Shown: positions 16,790 to 25,758, numbered from the stretch's first letter. The stretch: DNA of 64,000 nucleotides from Streptomyces sp. NBC_00820 (GCF_036347055.1 NZ_CP108882.1:2617001-2681000); one strand, 5' to 3'. Notes: generated by a model from the sequence alone, not told the origin. Numbers and translations: made by a program.

Positions 16790-17505
16790 TGCTCGGCTAT
16801 GTGCGTCTGGAGGTCCGTCGTACCCTGCGCGACACGGGCTTCATGATCGGCGGTATCGCGATGCCGGTGATGATGTATCTGCTGTTCACCAACCTCGGCG
16901 AGAACGAAGGCAGTTGGAAGACGCTCTCGATGGTCGGCATGGCCGCCTACGGCGCGGTCGGGTCGGCGCTGAACACCGGTGGCGCCGTCGCCGAGGACCG
17001 GGCGACCGGCTGGCTGCGGCAGCTGCGGGTGACACCGATGACGCCGCGCGAGGTGGTCATCGGGCGGGCGCTGACCGGCGCGGTGACCGTGCTGCCGGCG
17101 ATCGTCGCGGTGCTCGTGGCGGGCGGTCTGGTCAACGGGGTGCGGCTGGCGGCCTGGCAGTGGGCCGCCATCACGCTTGTGCTGTGGCTCGGTTCGCTGC
17201 CCTTCACACTGCTGGGCCTCGGCAACGGCTACCGGCTGACCGGCCCCGCCACGGGCGTGGTCAACATGGTGTGCAACCTCGGACTCGCGGTGCTGGGCGG
17301 ACTGTGGTTCCCCGTCAGTCTGTTCCCGCACTGGCTGCGCACCCTGTCCGGATACACCCCCACCCACCGGTTCGCCCAGCTCGGAACCGCGGTCGCGCAG
17401 GGGCACACACCGGCTCTCGGTGCCATCATCGTGCTGGCCGCCTGGCTGCTGGCATTCGGTGCGTACGCCGTGCTGTCGTACCGCCGCCGGGCGGGGACCG
17501 TCTGA
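16789..17505 (+). CDS. ABC-2 type transporter permease
   Basis: A 238-aa membrane protein with six hydrophobic segments, of the ABC-2 type. The segment LRVTPMTPREVVIGRALTGA is typical of drug-export permeases. Start ATG at 16789 shares TGATG with the ATPase stop; GTG at 16786 is possible. It forms the transmembrane half of the exporter with the preceding ATPase and precedes the sensor kinase by 16 bp. The substrate is not predictable from sequence. Confidence 0.93.
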   Translation: MLGYVRLEVRRTLRDTGFMIGGIAMPVMMYLLFTNLGENEGSWKTLSMVGMAAYGAVGSALNTGGAVAEDRATGWLRQLRVTPMTPREVVIGRALTGAVTVLPAIVAVLVAGGLVNGVRLAAWQWAAITLVLWLGSLPFTLLGLGNGYRLTGPATGVVNMVCNLGLAVLGGLWFPVSLFPHWLRTLSGYTPTHRFAQLGTAVAQGHTPALGAIIVLAAWLLAFGAYAVLSYRRRAGTV

Positions 17506-17521
17506 CCGGGGGAGCAGAGAC

Positions 17522-18880
17522 ATGTGGTGGACCGAGACGAAACGCCGCGCCCAGGCCATACGGCAGGAACGCGCACGCCGGCGGGCGGACGTGCGGCGGT
17601 GCAGGGCGGCGCGGAAGGCCGCCCGGAAGAACGGCGCGGCCTCCGACGCCGGCCACCCGGGCCCGCCGTCCACCGGTTTCACCCTGCTGCCCTGGCTGCT
17701 GATGGGCATGGGGTCGTTCTCCAACCTGCTCCAGGGCCGGACCCCGAACCCGTGGATCGGCGGCCTGGGCCTGCTCATCTTCAACTCCCTGTACATCTAC
17801 GTCACCTTCCGCTCGTTCGTCCGGGAGAAGCGCCGGGCGCTCTCCACGCGGGTGGCACTGCTGCTGATGGGCCTGCTGACCACGGCTCTGGCCCTCGGGT
17901 ACGGCGGCAACTGGCTGATGTTCTTCCCGCTGCTGGGTCTCGCCGCGGGCGCCACCCTGCGCGGCCCGTGGCTGGGCCGTACCGGCGTGCTGCTCGCGGT
18001 GTACGCGGGTGCCATCGCCGTCGTCCACGACGGCTGGGGGGACGCGACGAACATCGGCTACGCGACCTTCATCTCGACCATGGTGACCGCGGCGATCCTC
18101 GGCCTGTCCGAGGCCGTACGGGAGCTGCGCGCCGCCCGGGAGGAACTGGCCCTGCGGGCGGTGGAGAAGGAACGGCTGCGCTTCTCCCGCGATCTGCACG
18201 ACCTGCTCGGCCACACCCTGTCGGTGATCGTGGTGAAGTCCGAGGCGGCCCGGCGGCTGGCACCGCGCGACATGGACGCGGCCCTCGCGCAGATCGGGGA
18301 CATCGAGTCGGTGGGCCGCCAGGCGCTGACCGAGATCCGGGAGGCGGTGACCGGTTACCGCCAGGGCAGCCTGGCCACCGAGCTGACCCGGGCCCGCTCG
18401 GCGCTGTCCGCCGCCGGCATGGAGCCGGTGGTACGCCAGTCCGGGACCCCGCTCGCCCCGCCCACCGAGGCCCTGCTCGGCTGGGTGGTGCGCGAGGCGG
18501 TCACCAACGCCGTCCGGCACAGCGACGCCACCCGCTGCGAGATCACCGTCGACAGCACCGCCGAGCGGGTCAGGCTCACCGTGACCGACAACGGCACCGG
18601 CAAGACCGTCACGCACCCCCGCGAGGGAATCGGCGGCACCGGCCTGACAGGCCTGACCGAGCGCCTCGCGGCGGCGGGCGGCTCCCTCACCGCCGGCCCG
18701 TCAGCACGCCTCGGCTTCACGGTCACCGCCGAACTCCCGCTGGACGTGACGGAGATGACCACGCTCGAGGCGGAGGCAGAGGCGGAAGCGGAGGTCGAGG
18801 TCGAGGCCAAGATCGAGGTCGAGGTCGAGGCCAGGGCCGACTGCCCTCCGGTGGACGCGACCGCACAGGTCTCCCCTTAG
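17522..18880 (+). CDS. DesK-like sensor histidine kinase
   Basis: A 452-aa kinase starting ATG at 17522, with GGGGGAGCAG upstream. A basic N-terminus is followed by about five membrane segments (residues 50-195), then a HisKA_3 dimerisation helix with phospho-acceptor H226 in RFSRDLHDLLGHTLS and a HATPase_c domain (VVREAVTNAVRHSDAT, TVTDNGTGK, GTGLTGLTERLAAAGG). With no large extracellular domain it probably senses membrane state, like DesK. The C-terminal ~50 residues are a low-complexity Glu/Ala/Val tail (EAEAEAEAEVEVEAK) encoded by a degenerate GAGGCGGAGGC/GAGGTC repeat, unusual for the family. The cognate regulator follows after 107 bp. Confidence 0.95.
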   Translation: MWWTETKRRAQAIRQERARRRADVRRCRAARKAARKNGAASDAGHPGPPSTGFTLLPWLLMGMGSFSNLLQGRTPNPWIGGLGLLIFNSLYIYVTFRSFVREKRRALSTRVALLLMGLLTTALALGYGGNWLMFFPLLGLAAGATLRGPWLGRTGVLLAVYAGAIAVVHDGWGDATNIGYATFISTMVTAAILGLSEAVRELRAAREELALRAVEKERLRFSRDLHDLLGHTLSVIVVKSEAARRLAPRDMDAALAQIGDIESVGRQALTEIREAVTGYRQGSLATELTRARSALSAAGMEPVVRQSGTPLAPPTEALLGWVVREAVTNAVRHSDATRCEITVDSTAERVRLTVTDNGTGKTVTHPREGIGGTGLTGLTERLAAAGGSLTAGPSARLGFTVTAELPLDVTEMTTLEAEAEAEAEVEVEAKIEVEVEARADCPPVDATAQVSP

Positions 18881-18987
18881 CCGCGCGGATGGTTCCCGGC
18901 GCTCGGACGAGGCGGGGGGCGCCACCCCCTCGGGTGCGTTCGGGCGCTGTCCGCCCCCGGGCGCAACCCCCCGGCTACGCTTGAGGG

Positions 18988-19599
18988 GTGAACGACATCC
19001 GGGTCCTGCTTGCCGAGGATCAGGGCATGATGCGCGGCGCGCTCGCCCTGTTGCTCGGTATGGAGGACGACATCGAGGTGGTCGCCCAGGTCTCGTCCGG
19101 CGACGCGATCGTGGACGCCGCGCTGCTGCACCGGCCGGACGTGGCCCTGCTGGACATCGAACTCCCGGGCATCAGCGGCCTGGACGCGGCGGCACTGCTG
19201 CGCGAGCAGGCGCCCCGCTGCCGGGTGCTGATCCTGACCACCTTCGGCCGGCCCGGCTATCTGCGCCGGGCCATGGAGGCCGGGGCGGCCGGATTCCTGG
19301 TCAAGGACGGGCCGGTGGAGGAACTGGCCGCGGCGATCCGGCGGGTGCTCACCGGGGAGACGGTGGTCGATCCGGCGCTGGCCGCGGCAGCGCTCAGCGC
19401 CGGCCCGAGTCCGCTGACGGCCCGGGAGTGCGATGTGCTCAAGGCGTCGGCGGACGGGGCCACGGTCGCCGACATCGCGATGCGGCTCCACCTGTCCGAG
19501 TCCACCGTCCGCAACTACCTTTCCTCGGCGATAGGGAAGACGGGGACCCGGAACCGCGCGGAGGCGGTGCGGGAGGCACGGCAGCAAGGGTGGCTGTGA
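18988..19599 (+). CDS. NarL/LuxR-family response regulator
   Basis: A 203-aa protein with an N-terminal receiver domain (VLLAEDQGMM acidic pocket, phospho-acceptor D56 in ALLDIELPGISG, switch residues in LILTTFGRPGYL, lysine in GFLVKDG) and a C-terminal LuxR-type HTH (LTARECDVLKASADGATVAD, MRLHLSESTVRNYLSS). It is the partner of the kinase just upstream. Start GTG at 18988 follows TACGCT (18976-18981) by 6 nt, so it may also be expressed from its own leaderless promoter. Its likely target is the ABC operon promoter at 15.8 kb. Confidence 0.95.
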   Translation: MNDIRVLLAEDQGMMRGALALLLGMEDDIEVVAQVSSGDAIVDAALLHRPDVALLDIELPGISGLDAAALLREQAPRCRVLILTTFGRPGYLRRAMEAGAAGFLVKDGPVEELAAAIRRVLTGETVVDPALAAAALSAGPSPLTARECDVLKASADGATVADIAMRLHLSESTVRNYLSSAIGKTGTRNRAEAVREARQQGWL

Positions 19600-19612
19600 G
19601 CCTCCCGCAGCT

Positions 19613-20431
19613 CTACTTCGTCACCTTCACGTCCGCGGAGTCCGCCCCGGCCGGGCCCACGCACACGAACCAGTTCGCCGCCGGGTAGGAGGGAACCGGG
19701 CGGATCAGCGAGTTGCCGTCCTGGGCGGTGGGCGTCGGTCCGGCCGGCCGGGCCACGGTCGCGCTGCCGTCCTTCCAGTTGCAGGTGACCTCCCGGGCGG
19801 TCTTGGCGACCTGGCCGATCACCAGCTGGTAGGACCCCTTGGCGCCGGCCCCCGGCTCGAGGCTGACGGCGGCATCCGTGAGGTCCGTGCCCGCGAACCG
19901 CTCCTGCTTCTCGACGCTGTTGAACATGACCGTCCGCGACTGGCCGTCGCCGTAGGACTGGATCGCGAAGTACGACATCTTGCCGATCAGCTCGGCGGGC
20001 TTGGTGGCGTCCGCCGGTTCGAGTCCGCTGCTCTTCATCGCGTCGAACTGGCGGTCCGCCTCCCGCTCGTCGCGCGGCGCCCCCCACACCTGGAGGTCGA
20101 CGGTCCACGCCTTTCCGTGATCCGCCCCACGGGCGAGCAGGGTCACCCGCGGCTCGTACACGTGCCGTGCCTCGGGGGACGCCGGCCGCGTCGCCGTCAC
20201 CGCTCCCCCGTCCCCGGGCAGCCCGGCGAGGGCCAGCGTCACGCCCGTCGATCCCGCCAGCACCAGCGCCGTGGCCGCCCCCACGGCCCAGCGGCGTGCC
20301 TTGCGGCGTCGGCCGGCCCTCATGACCGCCTGGACGGGGGCTATACCGATCTCGACCTCGTCCGCGGCGTCCGCGAGGAGGAGGGCGATGTCCGACTGTG
20401 TCATCTCGTGCTTCTTCCGGTCCGCGCTCAT
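19613..20431 (-). CDS. Single-pass membrane protein coupled to ECF sigma factor (putative anti-sigma)
   Basis: A 272-aa protein starting ATG at 20431 within TGATG, sharing the stop codon of the upstream sigma gene. A cytoplasmic N-terminus of ~45 residues is followed by one membrane helix (WAVGAATALVLAGSTGVTLAL) and an extracellular domain of ~200 residues with two cysteines (REVTCNWKDG, NWFVCVGPAG). The topology and tight coupling to the sigma gene suggest a regulator of that sigma factor, but no zinc anti-sigma HxxxCxxC motif is visible. Anti-sigma activity is therefore inference from context. Confidence 0.8.
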   Translation of the reverse strand: MSADRKKHEMTQSDIALLLADAADEVEIGIAPVQAVMRAGRRRKARRWAVGAATALVLAGSTGVTLALAGLPGDGGAVTATRPASPEARHVYEPRVTLLARGADHGKAWTVDLQVWGAPRDEREADRQFDAMKSSGLEPADATKPAELIGKMSYFAIQSYGDGQSRTVMFNSVEKQERFAGTDLTDAAVSLEPGAGAKGSYQLVIGQVAKTAREVTCNWKDGSATVARPAGPTPTAQDGNSLIRPVPSYPAANWFVCVGPAGADSADVKVTK

Positions 20432-20970
20432 CACTGCCGCCCTCCGTGCGTCACCATCTCGGCCAGCCCCGGTATGGCACGCAGTTTCGCGAGCCCCTTG
20501 GCCGCGTTGCTCTTGACCGTGCCGATCGAACAGCCCATCGCCCGGGCCGCCTGCGTCTCCGTCAGGTCCTCCCAGTAGCGCAGGACCACCGCCTCCCGCT
20601 GCCGTGCGGGCAGTTGGGCGAGCGCCTTGAGCAGGGCGCTGCGGTCGTCGGCCTGGGCGATGCGGTCTCCCGTGTCGGGCACCTCGTGCACCAGACCCGA
20701 ATCGTCCCGGGGCGCCAGGAACTCCTTCAGCCTTCTCCTGTGTTTCCGCGCGTGCACGTTGATCATCACGCGCCGTACGTACGCCTCCGGATCGTCGGCC
20801 GTGCCGACCCTGCGCCAGGCCGCGTAGGCCTGTTCGAGGGTCGACTGGACCAGGTCCTCGGCGGCGTGCTGCTCCCCCGTGAGGAGAAATGCCGTACGCA
20901 TCAGCCGCGGCCAGCGGCCGACCATGAAGCTCTGGAACTCCTCGTCGCGAGCCTGCTTCCGATCCCCCAT
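20431..20970 (-). CDS. SigE-family ECF RNA polymerase sigma factor
   Basis: A 179-aa sigma-70-family ECF factor. ATG at 20970 is preceded by AGGAGG, which favours it over GTG at 20976. Region 2 is seen in LMRTAFLLTGEQHAAEDLVQ and DPEAYVRRVMINVHARK. Region 4 is AQLPARQREAVVLRYWEDLT followed by the HTH AARAMGCSIGTVKSNAAKGL. It belongs to the actinobacterial SigE-family group (TIGR02983 type, not the cell-envelope sigma E itself). It is translationally coupled to a single-pass membrane protein that probably controls its activity. Confidence 0.93.
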   Translation of the reverse strand: MGDRKQARDEEFQSFMVGRWPRLMRTAFLLTGEQHAAEDLVQSTLEQAYAAWRRVGTADDPEAYVRRVMINVHARKHRRRLKEFLAPRDDSGLVHEVPDTGDRIAQADDRSALLKALAQLPARQREAVVLRYWEDLTETQAARAMGCSIGTVKSNAAKGLAKLRAIPGLAEMVTHGGRQ

Positions 20971-21037
20971 GGGCACCTCCTAGATGTCAAAAGGAGTCCA
21001 TGAGCCGCCCGATTCGTTGCCTCGCCAGCGAGAAGTC

Positions 21038-21051
21038 CCAGAAATTTCTGG
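21038..21051 (-). promoter_or_regulatory. 14-bp perfect palindrome upstream of sigma factor gene
   Basis: CCAGAAATTTCTGG is a perfect 14-bp palindrome with an unusually A/T-rich core for this genome, 68 bp upstream of the sigma-factor start. Its placement suits an operator. The rest of the 20971-21189 gap holds C-rich CCCACAC-type repeats and no gene. Confidence 0.45.
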
Positions 21052-21189
21052 AAGCGGCCCCGCCCACACGGCCAGCGCCCCGCCCACACAGCCGCCGTCA
21101 GCCCACACGGCCACCGCCGCGCTCACTCCCACGGCAGACGGTTCCCCCCTCCGCGGCCACGCCCCGCTCACCCCACGAGCGCGCCCCGC

Positions 21190-22605
21190 TCACCCCCGCG
21201 GCAGCCACGCCCGCATCAGCAGCGCCCCGCCCAGCAGCAGCGCGGCGCTGGTGCGGAAGGCGAGCGCGTAACCCTCCGTCAGCGCTTCGGCGCCGCCACC
21301 GCCGGCCGTCCCGGCCGCCGCGATCGTCGACATGACGGCGAGCCCGAGCGAACCGCCCATGGTGCGCGAGGTGTTGACGAGTCCCGCCACCAGTCCCGTC
21401 TCCCCCGGCGCCGCGCCGGACGTGGCCAGGGCCGCCAGCGGGGTACCGGCCACGCCCGCGCCCAGCATCATCAGGATGCCCGGGAGCATGATCCCGGTGA
21501 CGTACGGGCCGTGCGCGCTCATCGTCGACTGCCAGCCGAAGCCGGCCGCGGCCAGCAGCGTGCCGCTCGTCGCCACCGTGCGCGCCCCGGCCGCCCGCAT
21601 CAGCCGCGGCGCCAGCTTGGAGCCCGTGACCACCGCCAGCGAGCTGGGCACCAGGGCGAGGCCGGCCGCCAGCGGCGAGTAGCCGAGCACGTTCTGGGCG
21701 TACAGCGTCAGGAAGTACCACATGCAGAACATGGCGGAGCCGGAGACGAACATGGCCGTGTTCGCCGACGCCACGGACCGCAGCCGCAGCAGGCCGAGCG
21801 GCATCAAGGGGGCCGCCGTACGGGCCTCGACCAGCAGGAAGAGGCCGATCAGCGCCACCCCGGCGAGCAACGGCACCAGGGTGGCCGCGGCCGTCCACCC
21901 CCGGGCCTCGGTCTGCACGATGCCGTACGCGAGCGTCGCGAGGCCCGCCGTCACCAGCAGCGCGCCCGGCAGGTCCAGGCGCCGGCGGTCCCCCGCGCGG
22001 CTCTCCGCGAGCCGGAACGCGGAGCCCGCCAGCAGCACCGCGCCGACCGGCACGTTGATCAGCAGTACCCATCGCCAGGACAGCAGGTCCACCAGTACCC
22101 CGCCGACGACGCCGCCCGCCGCTCCCCCGCCGGCGCCCACCGCCGTCCAGGTCGCTATCGCCCGCGCCCGCGCCGCGCCCTCCGGCACCGCGGCCGTCAC
22201 CAGGGTCAGCGTCGAGGGTGCCAGCACCGCCGCGCCCAGCCCCTGCACGGCCCGCGCCAGCAGTAGTTGCCAGCCGTCCTGGGCGAGCCCGCCGCCCAGC
22301 GAGGCCAGCGTGAACAGGCCGAGCCCGACGAGGAACATGCGCTTGCGGCCGTAGAGGTCTCCCGCGCGGCCGCCGAGGAGCATGAAGCCGGCGAAGGCGA
22401 TGGCGTACGCGTTCACCACCCACTGGAGGCCCGGCGCGCTCAGGCCGAGGTCGGTCCGCATGGACGGCAGGGCGACGTTCACCACCGACACGTCGAGCAC
22501 GACCAGGAACTGCCCCGCGCAGGCGAGTGCCACCACGAGCCAGGCGGCGGGCGTGGCGGGGCGGGACACTCGGGAGACGTCGGCGGCTTCGAGCATGGGT
22601 GTCAT
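21190..22605 (-). CDS. MFS drug exporter, DHA2/EmrB-QacA type (14 TM)
   Basis: A 471-aa membrane protein with about 14 hydrophobic segments. DHA2 hallmarks are present: LDVSVVNVALPSM in helix 1, LGGRAGDLYGRKRMFLVGL (motif A), and the antiporter-type Gly-rich motif around LVTAAVPEGAARARAIATW. Family members export toxic compounds in exchange for protons. It starts ATG at 22605. No dedicated regulator is adjacent: the sigma gene lies downstream on the same strand and the gene faces another MFS gene across a repeat-rich 379-bp gap. Confidence 0.92.
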   Translation of the reverse strand: MTPMLEAADVSRVSRPATPAAWLVVALACAGQFLVVLDVSVVNVALPSMRTDLGLSAPGLQWVVNAYAIAFAGFMLLGGRAGDLYGRKRMFLVGLGLFTLASLGGGLAQDGWQLLLARAVQGLGAAVLAPSTLTLVTAAVPEGAARARAIATWTAVGAGGGAAGGVVGGVLVDLLSWRWVLLINVPVGAVLLAGSAFRLAESRAGDRRRLDLPGALLVTAGLATLAYGIVQTEARGWTAAATLVPLLAGVALIGLFLLVEARTAAPLMPLGLLRLRSVASANTAMFVSGSAMFCMWYFLTLYAQNVLGYSPLAAGLALVPSSLAVVTGSKLAPRLMRAAGARTVATSGTLLAAAGFGWQSTMSAHGPYVTGIMLPGILMMLGAGVAGTPLAALATSGAAPGETGLVAGLVNTSRTMGGSLGLAVMSTIAAAGTAGGGGAEALTEGYALAFRTSAALLLGGALLMRAWLPRG

Positions 22606-22984
22606 GTTCTCAACCAGGCGACGGTCCCCGCATCGGCTTTTCGCCCCACGGGGTCTAGGTCGTGCGGCCTACGTCCCGCGCCCCTCTCGCCTGCCCCCGC
22701 CCCGGCCGCCACCACCACCACGACCACCCTCACCGCGACCACCCTCACCCCCGGCCGCCTCCGCCACCACCACCACGACCACCCTCACCCCCGGCCACCC
22801 TCACCCCCGGCCGCCTCCGCCACCACCTCCCCCTCTCCACCACGTCGCCACTCCCGCGGAACCTGACCACGGCTCAGTAACCCATGAAAGGGTCAAGGAT
22901 TCATTAGGGACCCGAAGCAACGGAATAGTTGCCTGCGCATACGAGGTTTCCCTGGCACTTATTCCACGCGGGAGGCCTCACTCA
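22606..22984. repeat. Divergent promoter gap with C/A-rich tandem repeats
   Basis: No gene is seen. From about 22702 to 22835 there are three imperfect copies of a ~50-bp unit built from CCGGCCGCCTCCG and CCACCACCACCACGACCAC blocks. Nearer the right-hand gene, GGAATA (22921-22926) and TATTCC (22959-22964) form the outer arms of a long imperfect inverted repeat about 20 bp before the MFS start, a possible operator or leader hairpin. Each MFS gene should have its promoter here. Confidence 0.5.
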
Positions 22985-24727
22985 ATGACCCACACGACGA
23001 CCGATCAACCCACCTCGAAGGCGGGCGGGGCCGTGGTCCCCGTGCTCGCCTTCGCGGGAATCGTGGTCGCGGTGATGCAGACACTGCTCGTGCCGGTCAT
23101 CAAGGACCTGCCGCAGCTGCTCGGTACCGCGCCCAGCAACGCCACCTGGGTCCTCACCTCGACTCTCCTGTCCGGCGCCGTCGCCACCCCGATCATGGGC
23201 CGGCTCGGCGACCTGTTCGGCAAGCGCCGGATGCTGATCCTCAGCCTCGCGGTGATGGTGGTCGGCGCCCTGGTCAGCGCGCTCACGAGCGATCTGCTCA
23301 CCATGATCGTGGGCCGTGCCCTCCAGGGCTTCGCCATGGGTGCGATACCTCTCGGCATCGGCCTGATGCGGGACATGCTGCCGCGTGAGCGGCTCGGCTC
23401 GGCCATGGCCCTGATGAGCTCCTCCATCGGCGTCGGCGGCGGCCTCGCGCTGCCCGCCGCGGCCATGGTCGCGCAGCACACGAACTGGCACGCCCTGTTC
23501 TACGGCGCCGCCGGCCTCGGCGTGCTCGCCATCGCCCTCACCCTGCTTGTCGTCCCCGAGTCCCCGATGCGCGCCGAGGGCTCCTTCGACCTGGTCGGCG
23601 CGCTCGGCCTGTCGGTCGGTCTGGTGCTGCTCCTGCTGCCCATCACCAAGGGCAGCGACTGGGGCTGGTCGTCCGGCACGACGCTCGGACTGTTCGCCGC
23701 GGCCGTGGCCGTGCTCCTGCTGTGGGGCCTGTACGAGCTGCGCGTCAAGGCGCCGCTGGTCGACCTGCGCACCACCGCCCGCCGCGAGGTGCTGCTCACC
23801 AACCTCGCCTCGATCATGGTCGGCGTCAGCTTCTACGTCGTCTCGCTCGTCCTGCCCCAGCTGCTCCAGCTGCCGAAGGCGACCGGCTACGGCCTCGGCC
23901 AGTCCATGGTCGTCGCGGGCCTGTGCGTGGCCCCGCTGGGTCTGACGATGATGTTCACGGCGCCGGTCTACGCTCGCCTCTCCGCCCGTTACGGCCCGAG
24001 GACCACCCTCATCACCGGCCTGATGATCATCGCCGTCGGCTACGGCGGCGGCCTCGGCCTGATGGACGCGGCCTGGCAGACGATCATCACCTCGGTGATC
24101 CTCGGCGCCGGCATCGGCCTCGCCTACTCCTCGCTGCCCGCGCTGATCGTCGGCGCGGTCCCCGCCTCCGAGACCGGCGCGGCCAACGGCCTCAACACGC
24201 TGATGCGGTCCATCGGCACGTCGGTGTCGAGCGCCGTCATCGGCATGGTGCTGGCCAACACGGCGAACAACGTGGGCGGCCTCGCGATCCCGACCATGCA
24301 CGGCTTCCACATCTCCTTCCTGATCGCCACGGCCGCCGTCGCCGTGGGTCTGCTGCTCGCGGTGTTCCTGCCCAAGGGGGGACGCCCGGCACAGCACACC
24401 CAGCTGCGCGCGAGCAGCGAGGAGGACGCCGCCCTGGAGCGGGCCGAGGAGGTCCTGCGGGGCTTCCGCGGCCGGGTCCTGGACGCCGACGGCGCCCCGG
24501 TCGCCCGCGCCAAGGTCACCCTGATCGACCGCCGGGGCCGCCAGGCGGGCGCCACACTCTCCTCGGAGAACGGCACCTACGCCCTCGCGGTCCCGGCGGA
24601 GGGTCCGTACGTCCTCGCCGCCAAGGCCGCCGGACACGGTCCGCTGGCCTCCTCGGCGACGCACTCCGGGGACGAGCGAGCGGTGGAACTGGACCTCTCG
24701 CTGCCCGCCGGGGCGGTCACCGCGTAA
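22985..24727 (+). CDS. MFS transporter with C-terminal carboxypeptidase-regulatory-like domain
   Basis: A 580-aa protein starting ATG at 22985. Residues 15-470 form a ~14-helix MFS drug-exporter domain (IMGRLGDLFGKRRMLI motif A; ARRLVDLR-type cytoplasmic loop). After the last helix comes a short acidic helix (SEEDAALERAEEVLRGF) and then, from residue ~493 to the end, a compact beta-sandwich of the CarboxypepD_reg type (GRVLDADGAPVARAKVTLID, SENGTYALAVPAEGPYVL). Such domains normally sit outside the cell on secreted proteins, so an in-frame fusion to a transporter is unusual. The frame is continuous. Substrate unknown. Confidence 0.9.
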   Translation: MTHTTTDQPTSKAGGAVVPVLAFAGIVVAVMQTLLVPVIKDLPQLLGTAPSNATWVLTSTLLSGAVATPIMGRLGDLFGKRRMLILSLAVMVVGALVSALTSDLLTMIVGRALQGFAMGAIPLGIGLMRDMLPRERLGSAMALMSSSIGVGGGLALPAAAMVAQHTNWHALFYGAAGLGVLAIALTLLVVPESPMRAEGSFDLVGALGLSVGLVLLLLPITKGSDWGWSSGTTLGLFAAAVAVLLLWGLYELRVKAPLVDLRTTARREVLLTNLASIMVGVSFYVVSLVLPQLLQLPKATGYGLGQSMVVAGLCVAPLGLTMMFTAPVYARLSARYGPRTTLITGLMIIAVGYGGGLGLMDAAWQTIITSVILGAGIGLAYSSLPALIVGAVPASETGAANGLNTLMRSIGTSVSSAVIGMVLANTANNVGGLAIPTMHGFHISFLIATAAVAVGLLLAVFLPKGGRPAQHTQLRASSEEDAALERAEEVLRGFRGRVLDADGAPVARAKVTLIDRRGRQAGATLSSENGTYALAVPAEGPYVLAAKAAGHGPLASSATHSGDERAVELDLSLPAGAVTA

Positions 24728-24774
24728 GCCGTACGGCTCACGGCCCTCCCGCCGCCGGCCCCGCACCCGCACCC

Positions 24775-24811
24775 GCCGCACCCCCTGTCGTCCACCGGCA
24801 GGGGGTGCGGC
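24775..24811 (+). terminator. Intrinsic hairpin after the MFS fusion gene
   Basis: GCCGCACCCCCTG (24775-24787) pairs perfectly with CAGGGGGTGCGGC (24799-24811) around an 11-nt loop, 48 bp after the stop codon. Confidence 0.8.
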
Positions 24812-24871
24812 AGCATGGGGCGGCGAGAGAGCCGTACGACCGTCACGGCCGGCACGACCGAGAGGAACCCC

Positions 24872-25522
24872 ATGCCCGCGGCACCCAAGCCCGAGATCCT
24901 GGCCGCGTTCGAGGCGGCGAAGGGGTTCATGCCCGTGGACGAGGGGCTGGCGCTGTACGCGGCCGCGCTGGAGGCGGCGCGACTGGGGCTGCCGCTGCTG
25001 GAGGTGGGCACGTACTGCGGTCGCTCGACGGTCCTGCTCGCGGACGCGGCCCGCGAGAGCGGCGTCACCGCGCTGACCGTCGACCACCACCGCGGCAGCG
25101 AGGAGCAGCAGCCGGGCTGGGACTACCACGACCCGGAGACGGTCGATCCCGAGATCGGCCTCATGGACACACTGCCGACGTTCCGGCGCACCCTGCACAA
25201 GGCGGGCCTGGAGGACCACGTGGTCGCCCTGGTCGGCCGCTCCCCGCAGATCGCCGCGGTCTGGAACTCCCCCCTCGCCCTCGTCTTCATCGACGGCGGC
25301 CACACCGACGAGCACGCCACCGCCGACTACGAGGGCTGGGCCCCGCACGTCGCCGAGGGCGGGCTGCTCGTCGTCCACGACGTCTTCCCGCACCCCGAGG
25401 ACGAGTTCACCGGCCAGGCGCCGTACCGGGTCTACCTGCGGGCGCTGGAGTCCGGGGCGTTCGAGGAGGAGTCGGTGACGGGATCGCTTCGGGTGCTGCG
25501 GCGGACAGGAGCGGGAGCGTAG
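24872..25522 (+). CDS. Class I SAM-dependent methyltransferase
   Basis: A 216-aa protein starting ATG at 24872 with AGAGGAA upstream. SAM-binding motif I is LPLLEVGTYCGRSTVLLADA and motif II is ALTVDHHRGSEEQ. ALVFIDGGHTDEHATADYEGW closely matches the Methyltransf_24/CmcI-like group, in which an Asp-Gly-Gly-His segment helps bind metal or substrate. Probably a small-molecule O-methyltransferase; substrate unknown. A small membrane protein gene follows after 65 bp. Confidence 0.88.
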   Translation: MPAAPKPEILAAFEAAKGFMPVDEGLALYAAALEAARLGLPLLEVGTYCGRSTVLLADAARESGVTALTVDHHRGSEEQQPGWDYHDPETVDPEIGLMDTLPTFRRTLHKAGLEDHVVALVGRSPQIAAVWNSPLALVFIDGGHTDEHATADYEGWAPHVAEGGLLVVHDVFPHPEDEFTGQAPYRVYLRALESGAFEEESVTGSLRVLRRTGAGA

Positions 25523-25587
25523 TCCTATCATCACCCCGCCGGACCGCCAGGGGGTGGTGGTCCCGGAGGACTTGGGGGGTACGGTCC

Positions 25588-25758
25588 ATGGATTTCCTCA
25601 TCGGCATCATGCTGATCATGTTCGGGGCGCCGCTGGTCGGCGTCGCGGGTCACATCCTGGCGGGAACGGGACGCCGTCGGCTGGGCCGGGTCATCAGCGT
25701 CGGGGGATACCTGTCCGTCATGGCGGTCGCCCTGTGGCTGGTCTTCCGTGACATGTGA
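25588..25758 (+). CDS. Small two-helix membrane protein (56 aa)
   Basis: A 56-aa frame starting ATG at 25588. Two hydrophobic helices (FLIGIMLIMFGAPLVGVAG and GYLSVMAVALWLVF) are separated by a basic loop (GTGRRRLGRV), so both termini are probably outside. Third codon positions are G/C and the frame is uninterrupted, supporting a real gene. I recognise no family. It is cotranscribed or closely follows the methyltransferase. Confidence 0.6.
   Translation: MDFLIGIMLIMFGAPLVGVAGHILAGTGRRRLGRVISVGGYLSVMAVALWLVFRDM

Noticed and set aside
22982..25534. An 850-codon minus-strand frame opposite the MFS fusion and methyltransferase.
   Set aside because: Its protein is a composition artefact (His/Gln/Arg/Gly-rich), while the plus strand encodes clear transporter and methyltransferase motifs.
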